From: Gigantopelta aegis
Lineage: Eukaryota; Mollusca; Gastropoda; Neomphalida; Peltospiridae
DNA length: 64,000 nt
Reading direction: 5' to 3'
Assembly: GCF_016097555.1 (NCBI RefSeq)
Contig: NC_054703.1
Coordinates: 33,881,954-33,945,953, forward strand
A program made the translations under genes and the position numbers. The notes under the pieces were generated by a model. That model worked only from the letters and a program-made list of their open reading frames with translations. It was not told the origin of the DNA and searched no databases. Within the stretch, counting starts at the first letter, position 1, and each line of letters begins with the position of its first letter. Below are positions 10,410 through 20,553 of the stretch, piece by piece.

Positions 10410-10770
10410 ACTTAAAGAGACAGACCGTAGTTATAATCTGTGAAAATTAATAATAAGTTTAGTTAATCTACAAACCTGTAACACATTTGGATAACGTTAC
10501 AATTGAGTCTGTGACTTTAAAATGGTGAAATACCCTCTAAAAATAGACTAACACTCGACTCCATAACTGTTACTTTTCAGACGCACATGAGTTTTTAAAA
10601 ATAAGAGAAAGGCATTTTGTGATATTAAAACACTAGGATGACCTAAAACACTTCGAATGTAAACAAATTGATAATCTAAACAATAAAATCTTAAGTAAAG
10701 TACGATTTCAGTTATCAAAAACGACTATAAGAGTAATAAATATGCCTTAGTGGTTAAAAACTAGGGTATG
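10410..10770 (+). repeat. Dispersed 330-bp element, copy 1 of 3
   Basis: The segment from GAGTCTGTGACTTTAAAATG to TATGCCTTAGTGGTTAAAAA closely matches 34552-34815 and, in reverse, 13705-13915. Shared landmarks are CGACTCCATAACTGTTACTT, GCATTTTGTGATATTAAAA and AAACACTTCGAATGTA. The class is unknown; ends near AAAGGGACA suggest a MITE-like family. Confidence 0.75.
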
Positions 10771-10800
10771 TCCTTTTAAATGTTTGTTTTTTGTTTACAG

Positions 10801-10971
10801 GGACATGAGTGCTGCAGTCAGCTGACCATCTCGTTCCACTACACCGACCCCAGCCTGATGCGCATCATGGAGTTTCTGCTCTATCGAACAAGCGTTTACG
10901 GGCGATTGCCCAATTTTAATGCAATGAAGAACTTCTTTAAGATTGGCACTGTACCACCCTTAAATGTATGA
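10801..10971 (+). CDS. C1GALT1: C1GALT1-like galactosyltransferase, terminal exon
   Basis: Acceptor TTTTGTTTACAG at 10800, then 56 codons and TGA. It opens GHECCSQLTISFHYTDPS, the C-terminal C1GALT motif with paired cysteines followed by (V/I)SFHY, then LMRIMEFLLYRTSVYG and a tail ending PPLNV. The phase continues from 7576. Length and position fit the last exon of the family, where this Cys pair and SFHY motif lie near the C-terminus. Confidence 0.92.
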   Translation, partial: GHECCSQLTISFHYTDPSLMRIMEFLLYRTSVYGRLPNFNAMKNFFKIGTVPPLNV

Positions 10972-10977
10972 TAATGC

Positions 10978-11431
10978 TTTTTATCCTATAACTTACCCAT
11001 GATATCCATGTCATAAACCCATGTGATAATTTTAGTGTATTAACCCGGTTAATAATGGTATGCAAATTTGTATTGTCTCAAGGTAGTGTGTTGCTGTAGA
11101 TGGGTCATTTGCTTACAATCCAACGAGACCAGTGTACCTGAGCGTAACGTTTTCAAAGCTTTAATTAAAATGTGTGACATCAAACTAATTTGTGCTAATC
11201 GTGATGATGCCATATTACCGATAGTGGTGACTTTAGTACTGTGGTTTAAAAAAATTTAAATTAAATTGTTATTTTAGAAGTGTTATAGGATAAATAGAAT
11301 TCGCTACTCATGTTTTTTAATATGTAAAATATCAACCATGTCTAGTTAATCGGTATTTGTCTCGGCAGAGCCTCGACAAATACCGATCAACATAGACTCT
11401 GTCGATATTTTCCATATTAAAAAACATTCAT
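10978..11431. mobile_element. Dispersed element with terminal palindrome, copy 1
   Basis: It begins TTTTTATCCTATAACTTACC just after the stop codon and ends in a 120-bp palindrome (CATGTTTTTTAATATG ... CATATTAAAAAACATTCATG) with apex GTCTCGGCAGAGCCTCGAC. A second diverged copy lies at 18237-18930. Shared words include CATGATATCCATGTCATAAA and GTACCTGAGCGTAACGTTTT. It may supply the 3' UTR of C1GALT1. Confidence 0.72.
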
Positions 11432-11439
11432 GGAAAAAA

Positions 11440-12260
11440 TAGTGTGTAAAAATCGCGATACGCAAAACTAGCGTGGTTTGTATCGATCTGATGAAGTATA
11501 CCGGTTTATCATTGCTGAACTAGGTAGCATACTTCTAATGTAATCTGTGTCAAGTGGCCTTGTGCTTGAAACATGTATGGAGTAGCTATAACAAAAACAA
11601 ACTCTAATTTTGTGCGGAACTAGGGTAGTCATAGACGTTACACCCAATTTTTTCTGATTTAAATTAAGGGGTGGTAGTATTTATATCTGTGGTGCTTATG
11701 TCAATTTATACGCTGCAGGTAGGTGTTTTAGCCACATATGTTACTGTTGTCATCTGGGACATAAATTTGATAATAATTGGTAACTAATTTATTATTCTCT
11801 GTGTGTCATTTGTGTTCTACTCTGGTACTTGTGTTTATTGCATTATGGGTTATTTTGTATGCAAATGTATTGTAATGTGTATAATAATTGAGTTTATTGT
11901 ATTATATATTTTTTTTATGTAAATTTATGTTATGTGTGTTTAATGTTTGTATTTATTATAATCATTATATTTTTTTCTGCAATTTTGTGATGTTTACTCT
12001 ATTGTATTGTCATTTTTAACAGGTTTTGTCATGACATTGTATTGTCATTTTTAACAAATTTGTGGCGTGTGGTTTTTTTCATGTTCAATAATTTTATTAC
12101 ACGTGGGGTTTGTTGTGGTAGAGTTACGGGCAGGAGGTGGCCATATTTATCTCCCCTTGACCATATGAAAAGGAGGAAGCCATATTTATCTTTCTGACAA
12201 TGGTTGTGGTTACGGCATCAACTTCTGTAGCAGATCTCCTCTCTTAATGCCCATTTTTCC
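11440..12260. other. Intergenic AT-rich stretch
   Basis: No coding signal. TTGTATTGTCATTTTTAACA occurs twice near 12005 and 12036 as a short duplication. Otherwise simple T/G-rich sequence. Confidence 0.5.
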
Positions 12261-12261
12261 A

Positions 12262-12350
12262 TTAACGTGATTTCGTGCGCATGTTTCCATTAACGTGATT
12301 TCGTGCGCATGTTTCCATTAACGTGATTTCGTGCGTGCGCATGTTTCCAC
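12262..12350 (+). repeat. Three tandem copies of a 28-bp unit
   Basis: CCATTAACGTGATTTCGTGC then GCATGTTT occurs three times in a row. The third copy has an extra GTGC. It lies directly before a SINE head. Confidence 0.9.
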
Positions 12351-12642
12351 GGGGGCTGAATGTAGCCCTGTGGTAAATCGCTTGCTTGATGTGTGGTCGG
12401 TTTGTGATCAATCCCCATTAGTGGGCACATTGAGCTATTTCTCGCTCCAGCCTGTGCACCATGTTTGGTACATCGAAAGCCATGGTATGTGCTATCCTGT
12501 GTGGAATGGTGCATATAAAAAAGATCCCTTGCTACTGATGGGAAAAATATAGCAGGTTCTAACACACAGTTGTGAGTTGAGAAATTATCCCAAACCGACC
12601 ACGCATCAAGCGAGCGCTTTACCACTGGGCTACGTCCTGCCC
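12351..12642. mobile_element. Two head-B SINE fragments in inverted orientation
   Basis: 12351-12557 is a + strand fragment from head (GGCTGAATGTAGCCCTGTGG) to the core (AAAGATCCCTTGCTACTGAT). 12590-12642 is a - strand head-B piece (GGGGCAGGACGTAGCCCAGT on the reverse strand). The pair could form a hairpin. Confidence 0.82.
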
Positions 12643-12649
12643 CGCACAC

Positions 12650-13037
12650 GATAAAACATGCATGGAATCACACTGGTGGGAAGCAAACCTATGACTATGT
12701 GTAAACTTAACAAATGTATCACAAGTATCTTGTCATATGAATTTTGTTGCTGTCCAATTTACACAAAATATTTTTGTTATAATACATTGTCTTTTTTTAT
12801 TACATTCCAGCATACATTTAATTATTTGTTTTAAAATGCCTAATAATTAATATATGGTTGTTTTTTTTGGGGGGGTAGTTTCTTGGTGGGGTTTTATTCC
12901 AAAATATACCAAACTCTATTGAAAACATACCAGTCAGATTTTTAGTTGTTAAAAGGAAATGAGAAGAAAACATAATACAATTAACTTTGTGTATTCTGGA
13001 AAGCAGTAAATAACCCAAAAATTGTATACAAGGGTTA
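12650..13037. other. No gene or clear repeat seen
   Basis: AT-rich sequence with short homopolymers (T and G runs near 12855). No splice-flanked open frame. Confidence 0.45.
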
Positions 13038-13225
13038 CTGGGATCGATCCCCATCAGTGGGCCCATTGGCTATTTTTCGCTCCAGCCAGTGCATCACGAC
13101 TGGTACATCAAAGGCCATGGTATGTACTATCAAAATGTCAAAATTACCAAATGTTTGACATCCAGTAGCAGATTATTAATAAATCAATATGCTCTAGTGG
13201 TGTCGTTAAACAAGTCAAACTGAGG
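13038..13225 (+). mobile_element. Internally deleted SINE (head B, tail 2)
   Basis: It begins at the B-box-like region GGATCGATCCCCATCAGTGG and runs through CATCAAAGGCCATGGTATG. It then jumps over the middle of the core to tail 2 (TGCTCTAGTGGTGTCGTTAA). Confidence 0.85.
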
Positions 13226-13370
13226 GTTATTGAATGTTTTATGTGACTTTGAACATACAATAGCAATAATAACAACTGAAAATGGAGATTTGTGTTTTCA
13301 ATGGAGTTCACTATAGTTTTAATGTTGCTCAACAGAGTAAATATATCCGACAAGAAAAAGCAGAGTTAAC

Positions 13371-13585
13371 ATATGTACTGGAGAAATCCTTTTTTTATTA
13401 ACATGTTCATTTCATTGGTTATTGTGGCTTTGGCTTCGGATTCCAGGTCTTCACCATGGAAGAGCAAATCAGAGAAAGCATATCTGACATTAAAATAAAA
13501 AAATATTTACTGGAGAAGTGACTTTTTATTAACATGTTCATTTCATTGGTTATTGTGGCTTTGGCATCTAGGTCCTCACCAATGC
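13371..13585 (+). repeat. Two-copy tandem duplication, about 130-bp period
   Basis: ACTGGAGAA, then TTTTTATTAACATGTTCATT and TCATTGGTTATTGTGGCTTT, occurs at 13377-13440 and 13510-13565. The second parts diverge. Nothing coding is evident. Confidence 0.75.
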
Positions 13586-13704
13586 CTTTCTTCGAAGCTC
13601 CTACATGCATGATATTACAGTCTGATCTCAATGTGTTCCGTCCAACAGATGTTTATAAAGTATTACCAAATCACATCTGTTATCAAAGAGAAAGAGAAAT
13701 TCAA

Positions 13705-13915
13705 ATATGTTGTTTAAAGGGACACACCCTTATTTTTTAAACACTAAGGCATATTTTTCATTATTAGAGTCGTTTATGATCACTGAAATCAAACATTACT
13801 TATAATATAGTGTTTAGAGAATCCATTTCCGTACAACCGAAGTGTTTTTGGTCATCCTGGTGTTTCTAATACCACAAAATGCATTTTTCTTATTTTTAAC
13901 TGGAATGCCCTTTAA
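13705..13915 (-). repeat. Dispersed 330-bp element, copy 2, reverse
   Basis: The reverse complement carries the landmarks seen at 10410-10770 (AAACACTTCGGTTGTACGG, GCATTTTGTGGTATTAGAA, end AAAGGGACA). It is shorter and more diverged than the other two copies. Confidence 0.65.
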
Positions 13916-14139
13916 AACCTGACCTTTTATTGCATCATATCGGTGTCCTTTCTAGATTTTTGTTATTGGATTGAAGTTGGGTTGTATTTTTCTTATATGT
14001 GTGTGAATGTTTTTTTTTGTTTTTCTGACTGTTGTGTTATTTTAAGCTCTACATATGTATTTATATAGTGTTTTTCTGGAAAATTATGGCCTTTTAAAAA
14101 ATTTCAAATAAATTCCTTTTTAACCCAGCAGTGAAGTGT

Positions 14140-14262
14140 GAATGTCCATTCCATCACATTTGGGGCCAGTTAAAAATTAGCTTGATAGATTAGTTACAAC
14201 AAAAATTTATTATATCGTAATGTCCATTCCATCACATTTGGGGCCAGTTAAAAATTAGCTAA
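14140..14262 (+). repeat. Two-copy short duplication
   Basis: AATGTCCATTCCATCACATT, then TGGGGCCAGTTAAAAATTAG, occurs twice about 78 bp apart, just before the palindromic element at 14366. Confidence 0.85.
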
Positions 14263-14365
14263 AGTTCGAACTAAATTGTTAACAACTACGATAAATTACT
14301 CTCCTACTTTTAATTACCGTTAGATTAATCATGAAGAAAGCATTACATTGACATGAATAATACAG

Positions 14366-14785
14366 ATAGATCAAATTAAAATTTACAATAAAAGTCAGTA
14401 TCACGCAGAAACTGTAATACAAGTTCTGGATGGAATCATAAAAGTCAGTATAATGCAGAAACTGTAATACAAGTTCTGGATGGAATCATAAAAGTCAGTA
14501 TAATGCAGAAACTGTAATACAAGTTCTGGATGGAATCATAAAAGTCAGTATCACGTAGAAACTGTAATATAAGTTCTGAATGGAATCATAAAAGTCAGTA
14601 TCACGTAGAAACTAATACAAGTTCTGCATGGAATCATAAAAGTCAATATCATGTAGAAACTGTAATACAAGTTCTGGATGGAATCATAAAAAGTTCTGGA
14701 TGGAATCATTTCGATTCCATCCAGAACTTATATTACAGTTTTTACGTGATACTGACTTTTATTGTAAATTTTAATTTTATCTATC
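14366..14785. mobile_element. Palindromic MITE with internally amplified arm
   Basis: The outer arms pair: left ACAGATAGATCAAATTAAAA, then TTTACAATAAAAGTCAGTAT; right ATACTGACTTTTATTGTAAA, then TTTTAATTTTATCTATCTGT. The left arm then contains about six tandem copies of a 50-60-bp unit (AAAGTCAGTATCACGCAGAA ... TTCTGGATGGAATCAT), whereas the right arm has one inverted copy. This implies one arm was amplified after insertion. Confidence 0.85.
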
Positions 14786-15037
14786 TGTGATATTTGTATT
14801 TTTGCAGTCGTTTACACAGTGTTTTTATTTAAATCTTGAATTTTTATATTGATGTGATTCAACATATAATCGTGACACCCAATAGCCAATGTATTTTTCA
14901 TGCTGGGGTGTCGTTAAACATTCATTCATTCATGACATGGATTCCATATAATAGACTGAAACTATATCAACTTTCTTAAGATCTGATAGGACTAAAAGCA
15001 TGCATTGTTTTTTACATTGACATCTGCCATTTTACTT

Positions 15038-15185
15038 TTTTATGGAATAGTCTTCAAGAGGGGTGAAAGGCTTCGAAGTATGTGACCTTATTAATATGAT
15101 GTCATTATGATTGCTTTTACAACCATTGTGCATTGTTAGATTACATTACATCCTTTCACCCCTCTTGAAGAGTATTCCATAAAAA
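15038..15185. mobile_element. Short TIR element, 148 bp
   Basis: The ends are TTTTTTATGGAATAGTCTTC, then AAGAGGGGTGAAAGG, with the inverse CCTTTCACCCCTCTTGAAGA, then GTATTCCATAAAAAA. No coding capacity. A looser relative with AGGGGTGAAAG / CTTCACCCCT ends is at 48758-48902. Confidence 0.78.
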
Positions 15186-15189
15186 AGCA

Positions 15190-15370
15190 AATATTTGTGC
15201 CTGTGCAAATTGTGGATAAAATCTATTGGTAATTAAAGGCAAATTTTTATCTTTATTAGTCCACTTACGGTTCAACTCCATCTTGTCTGTCTGTTTGTCA
15301 CACATAGTTTTCAGGAATTCTTTTTCCAGAATGCCTTGAGATATTGAGCTGAATTTTTTTTTGTATAATT
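15190..15370. repeat. Fragment of an iterated dispersed repeat
   Basis: It shares TCTGTCTGTTTGTCACACAT, AGATATTGAGCTGAA and TTGTATAATTTTATCATGT with the larger arrays at 16030-16770 and 63140-63560. Confidence 0.65.
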
Positions 15371-15377
15371 TTATCAT

Positions 15378-15455
15378 GTGCACTGAGCTCCGTGGTCTAG
15401 TGGACAAGCTGCTGGACAATCAAGCTGACGACAGTGGTTCAGATCCCGTCAAAGC
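15378..15455 (+). mobile_element. tRNA-like SINE head, isolated
   Basis: GAGCTCCGTGGTCTAGTGGA resembles an A-box region and GTGGTTCAGATCCCGTC a B-box. No tRNA acceptor-stem pairing is evident, so this is more likely the head of another SINE family than a functional tRNA gene. Confidence 0.5.
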
Positions 15456-16029
15456 TGGCTCACACATTCATTCATATTTCATCTATCACCCTCTGCTTAT
15501 CATTCTCATTATCTTAATATAAAAAAACTTTCCAATTTCTCCCACGATTTCAATGTGTTTCGACCCTTTCTGTCAGTTTCCTCCAACTCGTCTTCTGAGC
15601 TGTCCACATCATCGCCTACCTGTCTCAACTCCCTCCACGGGTGCAGTCTCTGTGTATTTCCCTGCATCCACCTGGCATCCTCGTCCTCTGTCGCTAATAA
15701 AGCTGGTCTGACCCACAGCACTAACGACCGCTGGTAGTAGGGTTGCATAGTAGGTGGTTACAAGTGCCTCTTAACAATGCCAGAAGTAACTACTGAACAC
15801 TCACCGAAGTGGTCAGACTAAGCCCACAGCTAAAAGCTGATGGGGAATGGCAGGTGTGTGACACAGATAGCCACAAGAGACAAGCACCTGTTGCAGCTGG
15901 AGAGACAAGGACTTGGATGTGGAGGTGGACAGCGAAAGAAGTTGAAAGATAGGAGGAGTTGCCAGATCAGGAAGAAATGCTCAAGATGGAATTCAAAGGA
16001 GAGAAAGGAAAGGGGGCAGTGGGATAAAA

Positions 16030-16770
16030 AAAAATTATCATGTAGTTACAGATCAAGTTTGACTTTCATGGCGATTTACCCATTTTTACAGTTATGGTCC
16101 TTGAATTTACTTGTAGGAGATAAAAATCATGTGTAAATTTGTTTTCCCACACTATTTTTTTGGTAATGGCTCAAGATACTGAACTTTTTTGTATAGCTTT
16201 ATCATGTTCTGTTACACTCCAAGTTTAATTTGCATTAAAATTTACCCATTTTGCACAGAGTTATGGCCCTTGAACATGGGCAATATGAAAATATCTTTTC
16301 TGAACTTTTTTTTTTTTTTCAATGCCTAAAGATAATGAGATGAAATTTTGCATATTGCTTAATCACGTACTGTTACAGATCAAGTTTAATATTCTTAGTG
16401 ATTTACTCATTTTTCGCAGAGTTATAGCAGTGATAGAAATCAGCAAAATGTTTTGTTTGTCCACTGGACAAGTACATCAAGAAATCTACTTGTCCAGCAA
16501 TATTTTCACTTTTGGGTTTCATGTTTTGTTTAATTCAAGTACAATGACTGTATTTTTTATTGCTCAAAATTAAACTGCATTGAACATTTTTACTTGTCTA
16601 CTGGACCATTATTAAGGTACATTTTGCTTGTTCGAGCAGATTTTCACTTGTCAGGACAAATGGACAAAGTACTTATTTTGAACACTGTATAGCCCTTGAA
16701 TTTAGGAGATACAAAAAAAATTGTTGTGCCTGGTAGGTGACAAGTATTGCTTTAGCAGTACTCTCAAAAT
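16030..16770 (+). repeat. Iterated dispersed repeat, about 155-bp units
   Basis: Units repeat the order GATAnTGA-(A/G)CTGAA-TTTTGTATAGCTTTATCATG, then AAGTTTAAT, then ATTTACCCATTTTGCACAGA, then GTTATGGCCCTTGAA. About four units are visible, ending CTTTAGCAGTACTCTCAAAA. The same units in the same order occur at 63140-63560, ending CTTTAGCAGTACTCTCAGAA. Confidence 0.78.
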
Positions 16771-16849
16771 GCTTGTTTATATGGAGTACATTTTTGTCCT
16801 GGGGAGGGGGAGGGGGGGTGCACAGCCTCTGTGGCTGTGGACTAATTAG

Positions 16850-17222
16850 AAAGAAAGAAATGTTTTATTTAACGACGCACTCAACACATTTTATTTACGG
16901 TTATATGACGTCAGACATATGGTTAAGGACCACACAGATTTTGAGAGGAAACCCGCTGTCGCCACTACATGGGCTACTCTTTCCGATTAGCAGCAAGGGA
17001 TCTTTTATTTGCGCTTCCCACAGGCAGGATAGCACAAACCATGGCCTTTGATAAACCAGTTATGGATCACTGGTCAGTGCAAGTGGTTTACACCTACCCA
17101 TTGAGCCTTGCGGAGCACTCACTCAGGGTATCTGGATTAAAAATCCCATGCCTCGACTGGGATCCGAACACAGTACCTACCAGCCAGTTGACCGATGGCC
17201 TAACCACGACGCTGGTACTTTA
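16850..17222 (-). mobile_element. Full-length SINE (head A, tail 1), reverse
   Basis: On the - strand it runs from head A (AGCGTCGTGGTTAGGCCATC; B-box GTTCGGATCCCAGTC) through the core to the tail TTAAATAAAACATTTCTTTC, seen on + as GAAAGAAATGTTTTATTTAA. Confidence 0.94.
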
Positions 17223-17330
17223 ATTAAATATTTATTAAAACACAGATTTGTTCACACTGTAGAGTCTACTCTTTGACTGTTTGAAGTTTGAAGTTTACTC
17301 AGTGTATTTTTGAACACCCACCAATTACCT

Positions 17331-17449
17331 TAGGGGCCGTCCATAAAATGTTGATCTGAGGATGTACACGTTTAGGGGGAGGGAGGGGGATGGTCAAAAG
17401 TGTACTCTTTGTACACTTGTGAAAATGTTAAAAATTATGGACGGCCCCT
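17331..17449. mobile_element. MITE with GGGGCCGTCCATAA termini
   Basis: Left end TAGGGGCCGTCCATAAAATG and right end TTATGGACGGCCCCTT are inverted. The inner part is partly palindromic (AAAAGTGTACTC / GTACACTTGTG). It has the form of small non-autonomous DNA transposons. Confidence 0.8.
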
Positions 17450-17531
17450 TGCAATTCAGTGTGAGGAGCACAAGTCTGAGATGATCACAATAACTACATG
17501 TCGTAACTGACAGTCATATTTTGAAGTTCAG

Positions 17532-18155
17532 GGCCCCGTTTTATGAAGAGGTCTTAGCGTTAAAATCACCTAATTATATAAAGTAGTGTTAAAATCACCT
17601 AATTATATAAAGTAGTGTTAAAAGCGCCTAATTATATACGGTAGCGCTAAAATCGTCTGATTATATAAGGTAGCGTTAAAATTGTCTGATTATATAAGGT
17701 AGCGTTAAAATCGCCTAATTATATAAGGTAGCATTAAAATCATCGTTAAAATCGCCTAATAAGGTGGCGTTAAAATCGCCTAATCTCATATGGTGGCGTT
17801 AAAATCGTCTAATTATATAAGGTAGCATTAAAATCGTCTAATTATATAAGGTAGCGTTAAAATCACCTAATGAGATAAGGTAGTATTAAAATCGCCTAAT
17901 CATATAAGGTAGTGTTAAAATCGTCGTTAAAATCGCCTAATCATATAAGGTAGCGTTAAAATCGTTAAAATCGCCTAATTATATAAGGTAGCGTTAAAAT
18001 CGCCTAATTATATAAGGTAGTGTTAAAATCGCCTAATCATATAAGGTAGTGTTAAAATCGCCTAATTATATAAGGTAGCATTAAAATCTAAGGTAGTCAA
18101 GTATTTAGCTTAAGATGATTTTAGTGCTAAGTTCGCTTCGTAAAGTAAGACCCAT
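17532..18155. mobile_element. MITE expanded into a minisatellite
   Basis: The termini GGCCCCGTTTTATGAAGAGG, then TCTTAGCG, and the inverse CGCTTCGTAAAGTAAGACCC are diverged inverted repeats. Between them 17562-18095 holds about 19 units of 23-29 bp (GTAGCGTTAAAATCGCCTAA, then TTATATAAG) that continue the left-arm sequence TTAGCGTTAAAATCACC. The array therefore grew from the arm of the element. Confidence 0.8.
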
Positions 18156-18236
18156 ATTTGCCAAGATCGCCAGTTGAGAATGTTTAAAGCAGTTGGCAAA
18201 TTTTATTTTCATTTAGCAAATATATTTAATGTAATA

Positions 18237-18930
18237 ATTGTTATTTATCCTTTGACTTACTCATGATATCCATGTCATAAAAACCCATTTGATAATTTAG
18301 TGTATTAACACGGTTAATAATGGTATGCAAATTTAAAGGTATATACAAACTTTCAAGATCTATTGGTAATAATGTGTCGCTGTGAATGGGTAATTTGTTT
18401 ACAAGCCATCAATACCTGTATACCTGAGCGTAATGTTTTCATAAAACTTAGTTAAAGTGTGTGACATTGAAATAATTTGTGCTAATCGTAATGACGTCAT
18501 ATTCAGGAATGTGTGAGGGGCTGGAACAAAAAAGTTTACTGCTCACCTTGTTTCTTCCAAAGTCGAACAAAGGCTTTCAAATAGCATATCCTGGATATTG
18601 GACAAAACTGGCCACGGGAATGTACTATGCACGAATACTACTTGCGATCGCGTGATATTACTTCTTTTTTTTTTCTTTTTCGCATCTTTTTTTTTCTTTT
18701 TTCTTTTTCTTTCTTTTTAAACGAAATGGAAAAAGCGCATTTACGCGTTTCCGCGTAGCTCTCACATCCTTGCATATTACCGATGGAGGCGACTTTAGTA
18801 CTGTAATTTACTAAATATCAAATGAAAATGTTGTTTTAGAAGTTTTATAGGATAAATAGAATTCGCTGAGCCGAGACAAATACCGATTAACATAGACTCG
18901 GCTGATATTTTCCATATTAAAAAACGCTTG
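18237..18930. mobile_element. Dispersed element, copy 2, interrupted
   Basis: A diverged copy of 10978-11431: CATGATATCCATGTCATAAA, GGTATGCAAATTTAAAGG, ACCTGAGCGTAATGTTTTCA, then after the interruption TTACCGATGGAGGCGACTTT. It ends with half of the terminal palindrome (AAATACCGATTAACATAGAC ... TTCCATATTAAAAAACG). Confidence 0.72.
18503..18772. mobile_element. Insertion with short TIRs inside the dispersed element
   Basis: It interrupts the host element between GTCATATT and ATATTACCGATGG. The ends CAGGAATGTGTGAGG and CTCACATCCTTGC are approximate inverted repeats. It contains a T/C-rich stretch (18661-18718). The superfamily is not assigned. Confidence 0.6.
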
Positions 18931-19138
18931 TGACGAATCCTCTGTTTATTATTAAAAAATAACGGGGGTTTTGCCATTATTGAAGTTATTTTTTGCTCAC
19001 CCAGATTTAGCCCTGGCTATTCAAGTTGCATAGCGAAAACACACGGAACCGAATTTAAGAAGCCTGTTTGGGTTTTTAAACGCAGGTGTTTAAGCATTGT
19101 AAACGTATGTAGTTACACACATGTAAGTCTAAAACATA

Positions 19139-19180
19139 AGAAAATGTGTTGAGTGCGTCAATAAAACTTTCTTTCTTTAA
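19139..19180 (+). mobile_element. SINE tail-1 fragment
   Basis: AAAATGTGTTGAGTGCGTCA, then ATAAAACTTTCTTTC, is an isolated tail without core or head. Confidence 0.75.
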
Positions 19181-19257
19181 AGTCTAAAACAGTCTTTGTA
19201 AATTTAGCCCGCAGTGTTCAAGTAGTTGCTTCTTGTCCAGGACTTGGTCACTGGCGA

Positions 19258-19580
19258 CGGGCGGTATTTATTTCAGTCGGTTGAGTGCTCACTTGAGGTG
19301 CTTGCGTCACAGGATCGTACCACATCGGAGGATCCATTCAGCTGATTGAGTTTTTTCCCGTTCCACCCAGTGCACCACAACTGGACAAAGGCTGTGGTAT
19401 GTGCTTTCCTGTATGTGGGGGAAATGCATATAAAAGATCCCTTGCTACATTAGGAAAAATGTAGCGGGTTTCCTCTGATGACTACAAGTCAGAATTACCA
19501 AATGTTTGACATCCAATAACTAATGATTAATTAATCATTGTGCTCCAGTGGTGTTGTTAAACAAAACAAACAAACCAACC
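19258..19580 (+). mobile_element. Full-length SINE (head C, tail 2) with TSD
   Basis: Head C (TTTCAGTCGGTTGAGTGCTC ... ACAGGATCGTACCACATC), the shared core (AAAGATCCCTTGCTACATTA) and tail 2 (GTGGTGTTGTTAAACAAAAC). The target duplication TTGGTCACTGGCGA (19244-19257) is repeated with one change as TTAGTCACTGGCGA (19581-19594). Confidence 0.92.
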
Positions 19581-19730
19581 TTAGTCACTGGCGAAGTCAG
19601 AGGTTGAGCCCGAATTGGGCATGCCTGAGGCTTTATTACATGTTAAGAGTTCCCATATCCCATTTTTAACATTGTTTGTTTGATTGTTTCAGTCATGTGA
19701 ACCACACACACAGAAATAGAATTTCCACCC

Positions 19731-20020
19731 CTGTACTATAGATGCCATTTTTACACCCCATCTCTGAATACTACAGATGCCCTACATCCTGTCTCTGAAT
19801 ACTATAGATGCCCTTTTTATACCCCATCTCTGAATACTATAGATGCCCTTTTTACACCCCATCTCTGAATACTATAGATGCCCTTTTTACACCCCATCTC
19901 TGAATACTATAGATGCCCTTTTTACATTTATCTCTGAATACTATAGATGCCCTTTTTACATGCTGTCGCTGAATACTATAAATGCCCTTTTTAACCATTT
20001 CACCTCATCCCTGAATACAT
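19731..20020 (+). repeat. 35-bp minisatellite, about eight copies
   Basis: The unit is GAATACTATAGATGCCCTTT, then TTACACCCCATCTCT. Outer copies are diverged (ACCATTTCACCTCATCC). The small open frame at 19843-20181 is a product of this repeat, not a gene. Confidence 0.92.
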
Positions 20021-20154
20021 GTGGAATTATTTTCGATATTGGATACCCATATTGTGATATATATCTATACAACAAAAAAAAGTGTTATAATACCCATCCA
20101 TCATCTAAAGTCCTGCTTAGTATGCCAGCAACCATTACACCGGTAGTGACTGAT

Positions 20155-20398
20155 CTAGGCTTCGACTGTCAACTGTCATGACGGAGTTGGCAAACTCGAC
20201 GGTTGCGTTGTACTTTCCACAACTGCCAACTTAAATGGGTGTGCCCAGATTAACAACTAATCGATCGTAGAAGTCATATACGACGAAAATAGAGTTGTAA
20301 GAACGTTCAGACTAGCATCTGGACACAGGACAGTTGTAGAAGTCGTGAGAACAGAAAGTTGACCAACTTTGTGGTGGCAGTTGGTAGTCTGAGCCTAG
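20155..20398. mobile_element. MITE just downstream of the LPMO stop codon
   Basis: The termini CTAGGCTTCGACTGTCAACT and AGTTGGTAGTCTGAGCCTAG are imperfect inverted repeats. The element lies about 155 bp past the LPMO stop, on its 3' side, so it may be transcribed in the 3' UTR. Confidence 0.68.
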
Positions 20399-20553
20399 AA
20401 TTAGCCAGCGACTATTCTATCTAAAACGTCAGGTTTAGCTCCAGTGGTACTATTTGTGTGGTCTGAATCCATGCATACACCGCTGAGCACTTGAAAGAAC
20501 GCTCCAAGTATCCGGGGAAACCTGAACGTTTCACCAAGTGGATATCACCCCGG

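Noticed and set aside
15378..15455. Functional tRNA gene
   Set aside because: A- and B-box-like words are present, but I could not pair an acceptor stem or fold an anticodon arm; a SINE head explains it better.
15509..15748. Open frame RSLVLWVRPALLATEDEDAR as a transposase fragment
   Set aside because: It vaguely recalls the N-terminus of HARBI-like proteins but has no further domain, splice or terminal-repeat support.
19843..20181. Open frame of 112 residues near 20 kb
   Set aside because: Its first 60 residues are the 35-bp minisatellite translated; the rest enters a MITE.
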